A stretch of DNA of 10,346 nucleotides. Source: an uncultured Clostridia bacterium (GTDB lineage Bacteria > Bacillota > Clostridia > Acetivibrionales > CALMWN01). The position numbers and the translations under genes are program-made. The DNA is taken from NCBI GenBank assembly GCA_937873555.1, contig CALMWN010000129.1, positions 1-10,346 of the forward strand. The letters are read 5' to 3'. The notes below the pieces were generated by a model that did not search any database, had not been told where the DNA came from, and worked only from the letters and a program-made list of their open reading frames with translations. Shown here in pieces: positions 1 through 6,608 of the stretch. Within the stretch, counting starts at the first letter, position 1; each line of letters begins with the position of its first letter.

Positions 1-1
1 G

Positions 2-85
2 TGCTACAATGACAAATCAAAGACTGTCGAACAACAATTAAAAGCTGCTGCCGACGAAATAAGATCAAAAACAAATAGAAAATAA
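2..85 (+). CDS. 3' end of probable sugar ABC transporter solute-binding protein (partial)
   Basis: The frame beginning at base 2 is open to a TAA at 83-85 and gives 27 residues ending VEQQLKAAADEIRSKTNRK. A lysine- and alanine-rich amphipathic helix of this type (V-E-x-x-L-K-x-A-x-x-E-I) is the usual C-terminus of family 1 extracellular sugar-binding proteins, where it closes the second lobe. The two genes directly downstream are the matching permeases, and binding protein, permease, permease is the standard order in these operons. The start and almost all of the protein lie outside the window, so ligand specificity cannot be judged. If the assignment is right, the full protein would be a lipoprotein anchored outside the membrane. 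The call rests on the tail sequence and on context; no diagnostic domain is visible. Confidence 0.72.
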   Translation, partial: CYNDKSKTVEQQLKAAADEIRSKTNRK

Positions 86-99
86 ACTGTTGGATGTAA

Positions 100-138
100 G
101 ACATCAGCAGGTCCGATTGGGTTGGATCTGCTGATGTC
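100..138 (+). other. Intercistronic stem-loop between binding-protein and permease genes
   Basis: Bases 100-114 (GACATCAGCAGGTCC) pair with 124-138 (GGATCTGCTGATGTC) to form a 15-bp stem with one G-U wobble, around a 9-base loop at 115-123. The stem starts 14 bases after the stop codon of the upstream gene. No run of T follows the 3' arm (the next bases are ATAGTCCGG), so it does not look like a full intrinsic terminator. In binding-protein transport operons such hairpins commonly protect the 3' end of the highly expressed binding-protein message or partly attenuate read-through to the permeases, so that more binding protein than permease is made. The structure is seen directly; that role is inferred. 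Confidence 0.7.
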
Positions 139-188
139 ATAGTCCGGTCAATATTCTACTTGAGGATTGGTGGAAAAATCTGGTATTT

Positions 189-194
189 AAGGGG
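189..194 (+). promoter_or_regulatory. Ribosome binding site fixing the first permease start
   Basis: AAGGGG lies 7 bases before the ATG at 202. This favours 202 over the in-frame TTG at 160, which has no Shine-Dalgarno sequence in front of it. Confidence 0.75.
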
Positions 195-201
195 TTTTAA
201 C

Positions 202-1092
202 ATGAGCACGATGTCGAAAAAAGTTCCATTATGGAGAAGAAGCCAGGAAATGGCACCATACCTCTTTTCTTCGCCGTTTATCATTCTTTTCCTGACCTTC
301 ATGCTATATCCTTTTCTTTACATGGTATATCTCGGCTTTACAACATGGTCCGGCTTCGGCGAGAAAGAACTTGTGGGGGCTAAGAATTTCATATTCCTCC
401 TTAACGACAAAGTATTCTGGCAGACACTGATCAACGGTTTTGTCATATTTTTCATGTATGTACCTGAAATGTTGATTGCTGCCTTGATTGTTGCCGTATT
501 TCTAAATCAGAAGACGATGAAGTTAAAAGGAGCCTTCAGGACATTCATATATTTGCCTAATATTACAAACATTGTTGCAGTATCCTTTGTTTTTGTACTG
601 TTATTCAGCAACCAGGGGTTTATCAATTCAACGCTTATTAAACTGGGTCTTGCACCTGTTGAGTTCCTCTCCACCGCTTTTGGAGCGAGGGCGGTTATCG
701 CAGGTTTGACTCTATGGAGATGGTTGGGATATAACATGGTTATCATGCTTTCGGGGCTTCAGAACATTTCTGACGAGTTGTATGAAGCTGCTTATATTGA
801 TGGTGCGACGAAGGTGCAAAGCTTTACAAGAATTACTCTGCCTTTGATGAAACCTATTATTGTTTTTACAACGATACTTTCGACCAATGGTACTTTCTCC
901 TTAATTGCTGAGCCTCAGCTCATTACGGAAGGTAACCCCGGGAATAAAACACTTTCAACTACGCTCTACATGTATAACGAAAGCTTTTTGGGAATGAATT
1001 TTGGTTATGCTTCTGCGGTGGCTTTTGCGTACTTTATTTTTATGATGATCCTGGCGCTGATGCAGTTAAAGGTATCTGCATCGAAGGATTAA
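202..1092 (+). CDS. Sugar ABC transporter permease, MalF/UgpA-like (CUT1)
   Basis: An inner-membrane subunit of 296 residues, normal for the MalF/UgpA branch of binding-protein-dependent sugar permeases. Six hydrophobic segments are visible at about residues 21-46, 76-101, 115-136, 163-186, 217-236 and 268-289. The conserved cytoplasmic loop that docks on the ATPase is intact: EAA at 195-197, G201, and I-T-L-P at 211-214. The N-terminus (MSTMSKKVPLWRRSQE) is short and basic, as expected for a cytoplasmic start. The ATG at 202 was chosen because of its ribosome binding site; the frame extends upstream to a TTG at 160 but that extension (RIGGKIWYLRGFN) looks untranslated. It is followed after 13 bases by its partner permease, with which it should form the heterodimeric channel. 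Substrate is not readable from the permease; the neighbouring beta-galactosidase genes suggest a galactose-containing oligosaccharide. Confidence 0.95.
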   Translation: MSTMSKKVPLWRRSQEMAPYLFSSPFIILFLTFMLYPFLYMVYLGFTTWSGFGEKELVGAKNFIFLLNDKVFWQTLINGFVIFFMYVPEMLIAALIVAVFLNQKTMKLKGAFRTFIYLPNITNIVAVSFVFVLLFSNQGFINSTLIKLGLAPVEFLSTAFGARAVIAGLTLWRWLGYNMVIMLSGLQNISDELYEAAYIDGATKVQSFTRITLPLMKPIIVFTTILSTNGTFSLIAEPQLITEGNPGNKTLSTTLYMYNESFLGMNFGYASAVAFAYFIFMMILALMQLKVSASKD

Positions 1093-1105
1093 GGGGGGAC
1101 GTTGA

Positions 1106-1987
1106 ATGAAAATTGAAACCAGCACTTCTACAGCTGCTAAAACATATCAAAATAAAAAGATTCCGTTTAGCGATATATGGATTTATTTCATCCTGATTCT
1201 TGTAAGCTTTGTGTGCATTGCTCCTTTTTTATTCATGTTTATTGCATCCTTTAAGAGCATGGAGGATATTATGAAGTATCCGATGCCTCTTTTTGAGACA
1301 GGTTTTACCACTGCAAATTTTATAGAAATATTCTCGAAGTACCAGTTTGCCAGGGTAACCTGGAACAGTTTCTATGTTGCTTTGTTTTTTACCCTGACAA
1401 CAATCTACATATCCGCCATGAGTGGGTATGCACTTTCCAAATATAACTTCAAGCTTAAAAATGTACTTTTTTTAATTACAATAGGGAGTCTTTTAATTCC
1501 ATTCGAGTCTACAATGATTCCCATGTATATAATTTTTAAGAACCTGGGTTTGGTAAACAAACACCTTGGACTGATTATTCCGCAGGTTTCGAGGGTTGCA
1601 TTCGGTGCGTTCTTCATGAGGCAGTATTTAAGCGGAATCAGTTCCGAGCTGATTGAGAGCGGAAGGATTGACGGATGCAGTGAATTCGGAATTTTTAATA
1701 GAATCATACTGCCGATCCTGAAACCGGCTTTTGCAACTCTGGGGATCGTATTTTTTATGACCTCATGGAATAATTATGTTTGGCCGCTGATCCTTTTGAA
1801 ATCTCCTTCCAAGATGACAATACCGATAGCACTCAAAAACTTTCAACAGGCTGGTATTACTGCTCTGCCACCATATCACCTGCTGATGGCCGGCGCTGTT
1901 GTAAGCATACTGCCCATGGTTATAGCGTTTTTCGGATTCCAGAAGTACTTTATAGCAGGAATTACTGATGGAGCTGTGAAAGGATAA
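1106..1987 (+). CDS. Sugar ABC transporter permease, MalG/UgpE-like (CUT1)
   Basis: The second membrane subunit, 293 residues, typical of the MalG/UgpE branch. AAGGGGGG at 1091-1098 stands 7 bases before the ATG and overlaps the stop of the first permease gene, so the two are almost certainly cotranslated. Hydrophobic segments lie at about residues 25-48, 86-110, 118-143, 155-173, 207-230 and 258-278. The ATPase-docking loop is at 184-203 with ESG in place of the usual EAA, then G190 and I-L-P at 201-203. The C-terminus, YFIAGITDGAVKG, is the hallmark ending of this subfamily (compare the Q-R-Y-F-x-x-G-x-T-x-G-A-x-K-G pattern in MalG). It pairs with the upstream permease to make the translocation channel. 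No ATPase gene follows; the next gene is a sensor kinase. Confidence 0.96.
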   Translation: MKIETSTSTAAKTYQNKKIPFSDIWIYFILILVSFVCIAPFLFMFIASFKSMEDIMKYPMPLFETGFTTANFIEIFSKYQFARVTWNSFYVALFFTLTTIYISAMSGYALSKYNFKLKNVLFLITIGSLLIPFESTMIPMYIIFKNLGLVNKHLGLIIPQVSRVAFGAFFMRQYLSGISSELIESGRIDGCSEFGIFNRIILPILKPAFATLGIVFFMTSWNNYVWPLILLKSPSKMTIPIALKNFQQAGITALPPYHLLMAGAVVSILPMVIAFFGFQKYFIAGITDGAVKG

Positions 1988-2006
1988 AAAAGTATCATAT
2001 GGCATT

Positions 2007-2034
2007 TTGGGAGGCGGCAGGTTTATGTTAAAAT
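2007..2034 (+). promoter_or_regulatory. Candidate extended -10 promoter for the kinase/regulator genes
   Basis: TTGGGA (2007-2012) and TAAAAT (2029-2034) are 16 bases apart, matching the housekeeping -35 and -10 boxes at 4 of 6 and 5 of 6 positions. A TG at 2026-2027 precedes the -10 box by one base, the extended -10 pattern common in Gram-positive bacteria. Transcription would start near 2041, leaving about 34 bases before the kinase start at 2075. This would supply a basal level of sensor and regulator independent of the transporter transcript. The match is by eye only; no terminator separates it from the upstream permease, so read-through is also expected. Confidence 0.42.
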
Positions 2035-2058
2035 AAAGATGTACTGCAAAACGGTTTT

Positions 2059-2066
2059 AGAAGGAG
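2059..2066 (+). promoter_or_regulatory. Ribosome binding site deciding the kinase start
   Basis: AGAAGGAG ends 8 bases before the ATG at 2075, the usual spacing. The ATG at 2069 is only 2 bases away, and the ATG at 2039 lies upstream of this site, so both are less likely starts. Confidence 0.65.
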
Positions 2067-2074
2067 TCATGGGT

Positions 2075-3853
2075 ATGGGGATGATGCCGTTTAGGGATAG
2101 AAGCTTATTAATTAAGTTGGTTACTTTCTTTCTCACTGTTACCATGGTTCCCTTGATTACAATAAACTATATCTGGTTTAAGACTACTTCCAAAATCCTT
2201 GATGAAAATGCTTTGCAATCTTCAAGCCAGACATTTAAACAGATTAATCAGGATATCAGCCAATCATTGGATGAAATCAACAGATTGGCACTTTCCATTT
2301 TATATAATGAGGATATTTTTCAACTACTTTCAACAGAACCTGAAAATGTGCTGGTAAAAATCCGCCTCCAGGATGCTTTAAGTGAAAAGCTGATGCGCAT
2401 CAATGTGGCATCACCCAAAATTGCCATGACCAGTATTATTGGAAACGGTATCAATGCCAGCTCATCAACGATAGTTCCGCTTTATGGATTAATGAAGGAA
2501 CAGGAGTGGTACAGGAATTTCGTTGACAGTGGCAGAAACAGTGCTTTTACGAATATACACGATGCAGAATATGCCTCACATATTTTGTTTCCTCAAAAAG
2601 GGGAGAAGCCGGTATTCTCCTATTTGAGGAATATTGTTGATATTTCCAACCGCAGGAGGTTGGGTGTCCTGGTAATAGATATAAAGGCTAGCGTCATTGA
2701 TAATTTATTTTCTGTATACCAGGATGGGCATAACGGCTCATTTATTGTGTTTGATAATACAGGGAATCTTGTTTATTCGCATAACTTGGAGAGATTGCTT
2801 GAGCATGAAGGTGTTGAAGAGCATATTTTTAGCCTTTTCAAAGAACAATCGGGCAAAATCAGTACTGTGCTGAGTGGGAAACGCTTTATGCTTTATTACA
2901 GCACACTTCCGTATACCGACTGGAAGATAGCCAATATTATCTCCTGGGATACATTGATGTATCAATCCTTGAAGGTGCAAAGGATTACTATCATTATTGA
3001 AGTTTGTGTAGTTCTGCTGATTGTAATAACAGGGGTTTTCCTTTCATTGTATATTTCAAGGCCGCTGATGCGTCTTGCAAAGTCTATGAAGCAGGTCGAG
3101 AAGGGAGATCTGGATGTTTCCCTTCCAACAGACTCCAGGGATGAGGTCGGCCAGCTTAGTGCGGCTTTTAACAAAATGCTTGTTCGGATTAAAAAATTGA
3201 TCAGTGAGGTATATGAAGAACAGAACAAAAAAAGGGACATGGAACTAAAAGCGCTTCAGGCGCAAATTAACCCACATTTCCTGTACAACACATTGAATAC
3301 AATCAGATGGATGGCAATCATTCATAAAGCTGAAAACATAAGCGATATGATTGTTGTTTTGATAAAACTGCTTGAGTTCAGCGGTAAGAAATCAAAATTG
3401 TATGTTTCAATCCGTGAGGAAATTGAGCATGTAAAAAATTATGTTTACCTTCAGAAAATCCGCTATGGTGATAAGTTTACGGTAGAGTATGATTTGGATG
3501 AAAGTCTTCTTGATTTTAAGACAATTAAGTTCATACTCCAACCTATTGTTGAAAATGCGATATTTCATGGCATAGAGCCTAAAAATGGAACCGGCGTCAT
3601 AAGAATTACACTTTCCAAAGTCACCGAGAGACTGAGATTTCAAGTGATGGATGATGGCGTCGGAATGGATATAAAAGTAGACAGCGAAAGGAAGTTTTCA
3701 GGCTTAGGCATTGAAAATGTAAATGAGAGGCTCAAAATGAATTTTGGTCCGGAATCCGCATTAAAAATTGAAAGTGAACCTGGTGTAGGAACCAGGGTTG
3801 AATTCCATTTACCATTAATGAGCGGCGAAAGTGATGTGATGAAATATGCTTAA
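2075..3853 (+). CDS. YesM-type membrane sensor histidine kinase
   Basis: A 592-residue membrane kinase of the LytS/YesM class (His_kinase, PF06580). Order of parts: membrane helix at about 11-35; an extracytoplasmic sensing region at 36-303, probably Cache-like; a second helix at about 304-328; a HAMP linker at 329-380; the phosphoacceptor motif QINPHFLYNTLN with His401; and an ATP-binding domain. That domain shows PIVENAIFHG (N box, Glu493, Asn494), DDGVGM (526-531) and GLGIENVNERL (543-553). All catalytic motifs look intact. The HK should autophosphorylate on His401 and pass the phosphate to Asp55 of the next gene product, whose start overlaps this gene by 8 bases. The start at 2075 was chosen from the ribosome binding site; 2039, 2069 and 2081 are alternatives. 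Its location between permeases and glycosidases suggests it senses an extracellular sugar or the loaded binding protein, which is inference. Confidence 0.94.
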   Translation: MGMMPFRDRSLLIKLVTFFLTVTMVPLITINYIWFKTTSKILDENALQSSSQTFKQINQDISQSLDEINRLALSILYNEDIFQLLSTEPENVLVKIRLQDALSEKLMRINVASPKIAMTSIIGNGINASSSTIVPLYGLMKEQEWYRNFVDSGRNSAFTNIHDAEYASHILFPQKGEKPVFSYLRNIVDISNRRRLGVLVIDIKASVIDNLFSVYQDGHNGSFIVFDNTGNLVYSHNLERLLEHEGVEEHIFSLFKEQSGKISTVLSGKRFMLYYSTLPYTDWKIANIISWDTLMYQSLKVQRITIIIEVCVVLLIVITGVFLSLYISRPLMRLAKSMKQVEKGDLDVSLPTDSRDEVGQLSAAFNKMLVRIKKLISEVYEEQNKKRDMELKALQAQINPHFLYNTLNTIRWMAIIHKAENISDMIVVLIKLLEFSGKKSKLYVSIREEIEHVKNYVYLQKIRYGDKFTVEYDLDESLLDFKTIKFILQPIVENAIFHGIEPKNGTGVIRITLSKVTERLRFQVMDDGVGMDIKVDSERKFSGLGIENVNERLKMNFGPESALKIESEPGVGTRVEFHLPLMSGESDVMKYA

Positions 3854-5462
3854 AGTAATGATTGTTGACGATGAAGCTATTGTAAGAATCGGTTTAAAAT
3901 CTTGTATTAACTGGGAGGAATATGGCTTTGAAATTATTGGCGATGCTTCCAATGGAAAGGAGGCACTTCGATTATTTGATAAAATTCAGCCCGATATCCT
4001 TTTGACGGACATCAAAATGCCTGTTATGGATGGTATTGAGCTGATTAAGCTTCTGTCACAAAAATATCCCTGTACAAAAGTATTGGTGTTAAGCTGTTTC
4101 AATGAATATAACCTGGTACGTGAAGCAATGAAATACGGAGCAATGGATTATCTTTTCAAACCTACAATGAAAAGTGAGGATATACTGGCAGCTGTTAATG
4201 AGGTGAAAGAGAGGTTGATGAGGGAGAGGGCAGAAAGAAATGAAGTAACAAACTTGAAGTACAGTGTAAATGAAAGTCTCTCCTTTTTGAAAGAAAAATA
4301 TTTAAATCAGCTCGTAAAAAGAAACTTTGAACGAAGCAGTATTTATACGGAAATGAGAAGACTCGGTATTGAACTTGATGAGAGGAATATCATCTGTTTT
4401 GCAATTGAGATAGATGAGCATGAAAAGATAAAGGAAAGATATTCTTATGACGAACTTCAAATATTTTATACCACCTGTCTGAGTATTGTGAATGAAGCGA
4501 TTTTGCATATTGATCACGGCATATGTTTTATGGACGAGGTTCAACATATCATACTGTTCATCAATGCAGAGTCATCCAGCGAGAAGAGCTTGCATGAACA
4601 GTTGCTTTTTATATCGAATAAAATTCAGAACATGGTTAAGATTTATGCAGATATTTCATTATCGATCGGTGTGAGTCATATCGTCTCAGACTACAGCGGT
4701 ATGAAATATGCGTATCAGCAGGCAAAGAAGGCATTATCCGGAAAATTTTACAGCGGTAGGGGAAGAGCATATTTTTATGAGGAATTCAAAACGGATTTAC
4801 CGGGAATGAAAGATTCTCTTTCAACTGAAATAAGAGAGCTTGAGCAAGCAATGAATATAAGGGATCTTTCGATGGTTTTGAAAAAGATTGAAGATATATT
4901 TGTAAAGACAGGTACACGGAGGGATTGGTGCAAGGAAGATGTGTGCAGGCTGGCGATTGATCTGGCGATTATATGTTTGCGCATTTACCGGGACGAAATC
5001 AAGCTTGAAGATTTCTTCAGCGATGATCCAAACATGCTGCATGAGGTGTTTAAAAACGAAACCATAGATGAAGTTGAAAGCTGGTTAAAAAATATTATTG
5101 CAGGCCTTATTACGAGCTTGAAGAAGTATTCGCCGGCAGTATTAAAAGCCCTGGACTTCATTTCCGGTAATTTTACAAGAGATATCACGTTACAGGAGAT
5201 ATCCGAGTATGTTTACATGAGTAAAAACTATTTCAGCAAGGTATTTAAGGATGAAACAGGTGAAAACTTCGTGGAATATTTGTCCAGGGTCCGTATTAAC
5301 CATGCCAAAAAGCTTTTAGAGAGCGAAAATTTAAAGGCATATGAAGTTTCTGAACGTGTCGGCTATACCAATTACAGATATTTTTGCAGAATATTTAAGA
5401 AAATCACCGGAATCAATCCTTCAGATGTTAAATGCAGACGTACTCTTATAAATGCAGGCTAG
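3846..5462 (+). CDS. YesN-type response regulator, REC plus AraC DNA-binding domain
   Basis: A 538-residue regulator. The receiver domain (about 1-120) has the acidic pair Asp8-Asp9, phosphoacceptor Asp55 in ILLTDIKMPVMDG, Ser83 and Lys105 (in LFKP), so all signalling residues are present. A long middle region (about 120-420) includes SLSIGVSH at 271-278 followed by a Y-x-Q-A-x-x-A-L helix, the remnant GGDEF-like fold usual in YesN-type regulators; no GGDEF signature remains, so cyclase activity is not expected. The C-terminal 100 residues (about 430-533) hold two AraC-type helix-turn-helix motifs: ITLQEISEYVYMSKNYFSKVFK and a second ending NYRYFCRIFKKITGINPSDV. The ATG overlaps the last codons of the kinase gene and has only a weak ribosome binding site, so translation is probably coupled. 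It likely activates this locus, but no operator could be identified. Confidence 0.95.
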   Translation: MLKVMIVDDEAIVRIGLKSCINWEEYGFEIIGDASNGKEALRLFDKIQPDILLTDIKMPVMDGIELIKLLSQKYPCTKVLVLSCFNEYNLVREAMKYGAMDYLFKPTMKSEDILAAVNEVKERLMRERAERNEVTNLKYSVNESLSFLKEKYLNQLVKRNFERSSIYTEMRRLGIELDERNIICFAIEIDEHEKIKERYSYDELQIFYTTCLSIVNEAILHIDHGICFMDEVQHIILFINAESSSEKSLHEQLLFISNKIQNMVKIYADISLSIGVSHIVSDYSGMKYAYQQAKKALSGKFYSGRGRAYFYEEFKTDLPGMKDSLSTEIRELEQAMNIRDLSMVLKKIEDIFVKTGTRRDWCKEDVCRLAIDLAIICLRIYRDEIKLEDFFSDDPNMLHEVFKNETIDEVESWLKNIIAGLITSLKKYSPAVLKALDFISGNFTRDITLQEISEYVYMSKNYFSKVFKDETGENFVEYLSRVRINHAKKLLESENLKAYEVSERVGYTNYRYFCRIFKKITGINPSDVKCRRTLINAG

Positions 5463-5484
5463 TAAGGCTTTTAGTTTGCTTGAA

Positions 5485-5492
5485 AGGGGAGG
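5485..5492 (+). promoter_or_regulatory. Ribosome binding site deciding the URO-D-like start
   Basis: AGGGGAGG ends 7 bases before the ATG at 5500. The in-frame ATG at 5452, inside the end of the regulator gene, lacks a comparable site. Confidence 0.75.
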
Positions 5493-5499
5493 AAGAGAG

Positions 5500-6552
5500 A
5501 TGTCATTAAGACAAAGGTTTTTTAGTGCAATGAGAAGACAAAACGATAGTTACATTCCTTTTGAGTTTTCTCTTTGTCCGGCTCTTAAGGAGGAATTCAC
5601 AAGACGCACAGGAACTGACGATTATGCCGGATACTTTAATTTTCCTACCCGGAATATCTCAGTAGAGTGTATCCGGAAGGGAAACCCGTTTTCCGGCTAT
5701 TATGATGACACATCGGAAATCAGTATAAATTACTGGGGAGTAGGTCATAGAAAGGGTTCTGTCGCTCACTTTACCAAGATGGCGCATCCGATGGAGCGTT
5801 TTGAAAAGATTGAAGAGTTTATGGCTTATCCCTATCCCGACAATATGGATGAATATAAATGGGACATCATTCCGCAAAAAGTGAAAGCGATTCAGGAAAG
5901 TGACCTGATAGCGGTAGCCTCTATGGAATGGACGATTTTTGAAATAGCCTGGTACTTAAGAGGCATGGACAACTTTATGATGGATATGGTCTTAAACCCT
6001 GATCTGGCCAATGCACATCTTGACAGGATTACGGCGATACGCTGTGAATCCGCGAAACGTTATGCGGCTGCCGGCTGCGATGTACTGAGACTTGGAGATG
6101 ATGTATCCACACAGCTTAGCATGATGATAAATCCCGAATTATGGAGGGAATTTATCAAGCCCCGCCTTGCCAGAGTGATTTCCACAGCAAAAGGTGTAAA
6201 CCCTGAGCTGCTGATTTTCTATCATGGAGACGGAAACTTAATTAAAATTATTCCCGACTTGATTGAGATAGGAATAGATATTCTTAACCCTATCCAACCT
6301 GAATGCATGGACCCGGTTGAAATTAAGAACAAGTATGGAAACCGGCTTTCATTATGGGGAACTCTCGGCACGCAGACCACCATGCCTTTTGGCAGCCCTG
6401 AAGAAGTCGTAAAAGTCTGTGAACGGATGATCCGCGAGGCAGGTAAAGGCGGAGGGCTGCTGCTGGCTCCAACCCACATGCTGGAACCGGAAGTGCCGTG
6501 GGAAAATATCGAAGCCTTTATCAATACGGTTAAACGATATAATCAATTATAA
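5500..6552 (+). CDS. URO-D superfamily protein of unknown substrate
   Basis: A 350-residue soluble protein with the uroporphyrinogen decarboxylase / cobalamin-independent methyltransferase barrel fold (URO-D family, PF01208). The second half is most typical: LLIFYHGDGN around His242, GIDILNPIQPECMDP, LWGTLGTQTTMPFG, and the closing GGGLLLAPTHMLEPEVPWEN with His326. It lacks the N-terminal PVWxMRQAGR signature of true heme-pathway URO-D, so it is probably not HemE. In corrinoid methyltransferases such as MtaA, zinc is held by H-x-C plus a later Cys; here the matching positions read His242-Gly-Asp244 and His326, so any metal site is different. It starts 37 bases after the regulator gene and is followed by lacZ, so it is probably co-transcribed with the galactosidase. 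Members of this family do occur in sugar-utilisation loci of Clostridia, with no role known to me. A part in sugar breakdown is inferred only from position. Confidence 0.85.
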   Translation: MSLRQRFFSAMRRQNDSYIPFEFSLCPALKEEFTRRTGTDDYAGYFNFPTRNISVECIRKGNPFSGYYDDTSEISINYWGVGHRKGSVAHFTKMAHPMERFEKIEEFMAYPYPDNMDEYKWDIIPQKVKAIQESDLIAVASMEWTIFEIAWYLRGMDNFMMDMVLNPDLANAHLDRITAIRCESAKRYAAAGCDVLRLGDDVSTQLSMMINPELWREFIKPRLARVISTAKGVNPELLIFYHGDGNLIKIIPDLIEIGIDILNPIQPECMDPVEIKNKYGNRLSLWGTLGTQTTMPFGSPEEVVKVCERMIREAGKGGGLLLAPTHMLEPEVPWENIEAFINTVKRYNQL

Positions 6553-6594
6553 AATAAGTACGATCAATTCAACATATATGCAGAACAGTAAATT

Positions 6595-6601
6595 TAGGAG
6601 G
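6595..6601 (+). promoter_or_regulatory. Strong ribosome binding site of lacZ
   Basis: TAGGAGG ends 7 bases before the ATG at 6609, close to the ideal sequence and spacing. It sits at the end of a 56-base gap (6553-6608) in which I see no terminator and no convincing promoter, which suggests the gene is read from an upstream start but translated efficiently. Confidence 0.75.
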
Positions 6602-6608
6602 TTATCAA

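Noticed and set aside
100..138. Intrinsic transcription terminator after the binding-protein gene
   Set aside because: The hairpin is strong but no T-run follows the 3' arm, and the co-functional permease genes follow directly.
160..189. Promoter (TTGAGG, 18 bases, TATTTA) in front of the permease genes
   Set aside because: The -10 box matches at only 3 of 6 positions and would place the transcript start on top of the ribosome binding site.
160..201. N-terminal extension of the first permease from a TTG at 160
   Set aside because: No ribosome binding site precedes it, while AAGGGG stands 7 bases before the ATG at 202; the extension does not resemble permease N-termini.
3227..3233. A7 tract in the kinase gene as a phase-variation or frameshift site
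   Set aside because: The reading frame is intact on both sides, the tract is short, and a run of Lys codons in the linker explains it.
5452..5499. Longer start for the URO-D-like protein overlapping the regulator gene
   Set aside because: AGGGGAGG is placed ideally for the ATG at 5500, and the extra 16 residues are just translated leader including that site.
5882..5895. Catabolite-control (cre) site, TGAAAGCGATTCAG
   Set aside because: The left half and the central CG fit, but the last three positions do not, and it lies inside a coding region.
6553..6608. Separate promoter or terminator between the URO-D-like gene and lacZ
   Set aside because: The gap is AT-rich and has a loose ATCAATT repeat, but no paired stem with a T-run and no -35/-10 pair above background.
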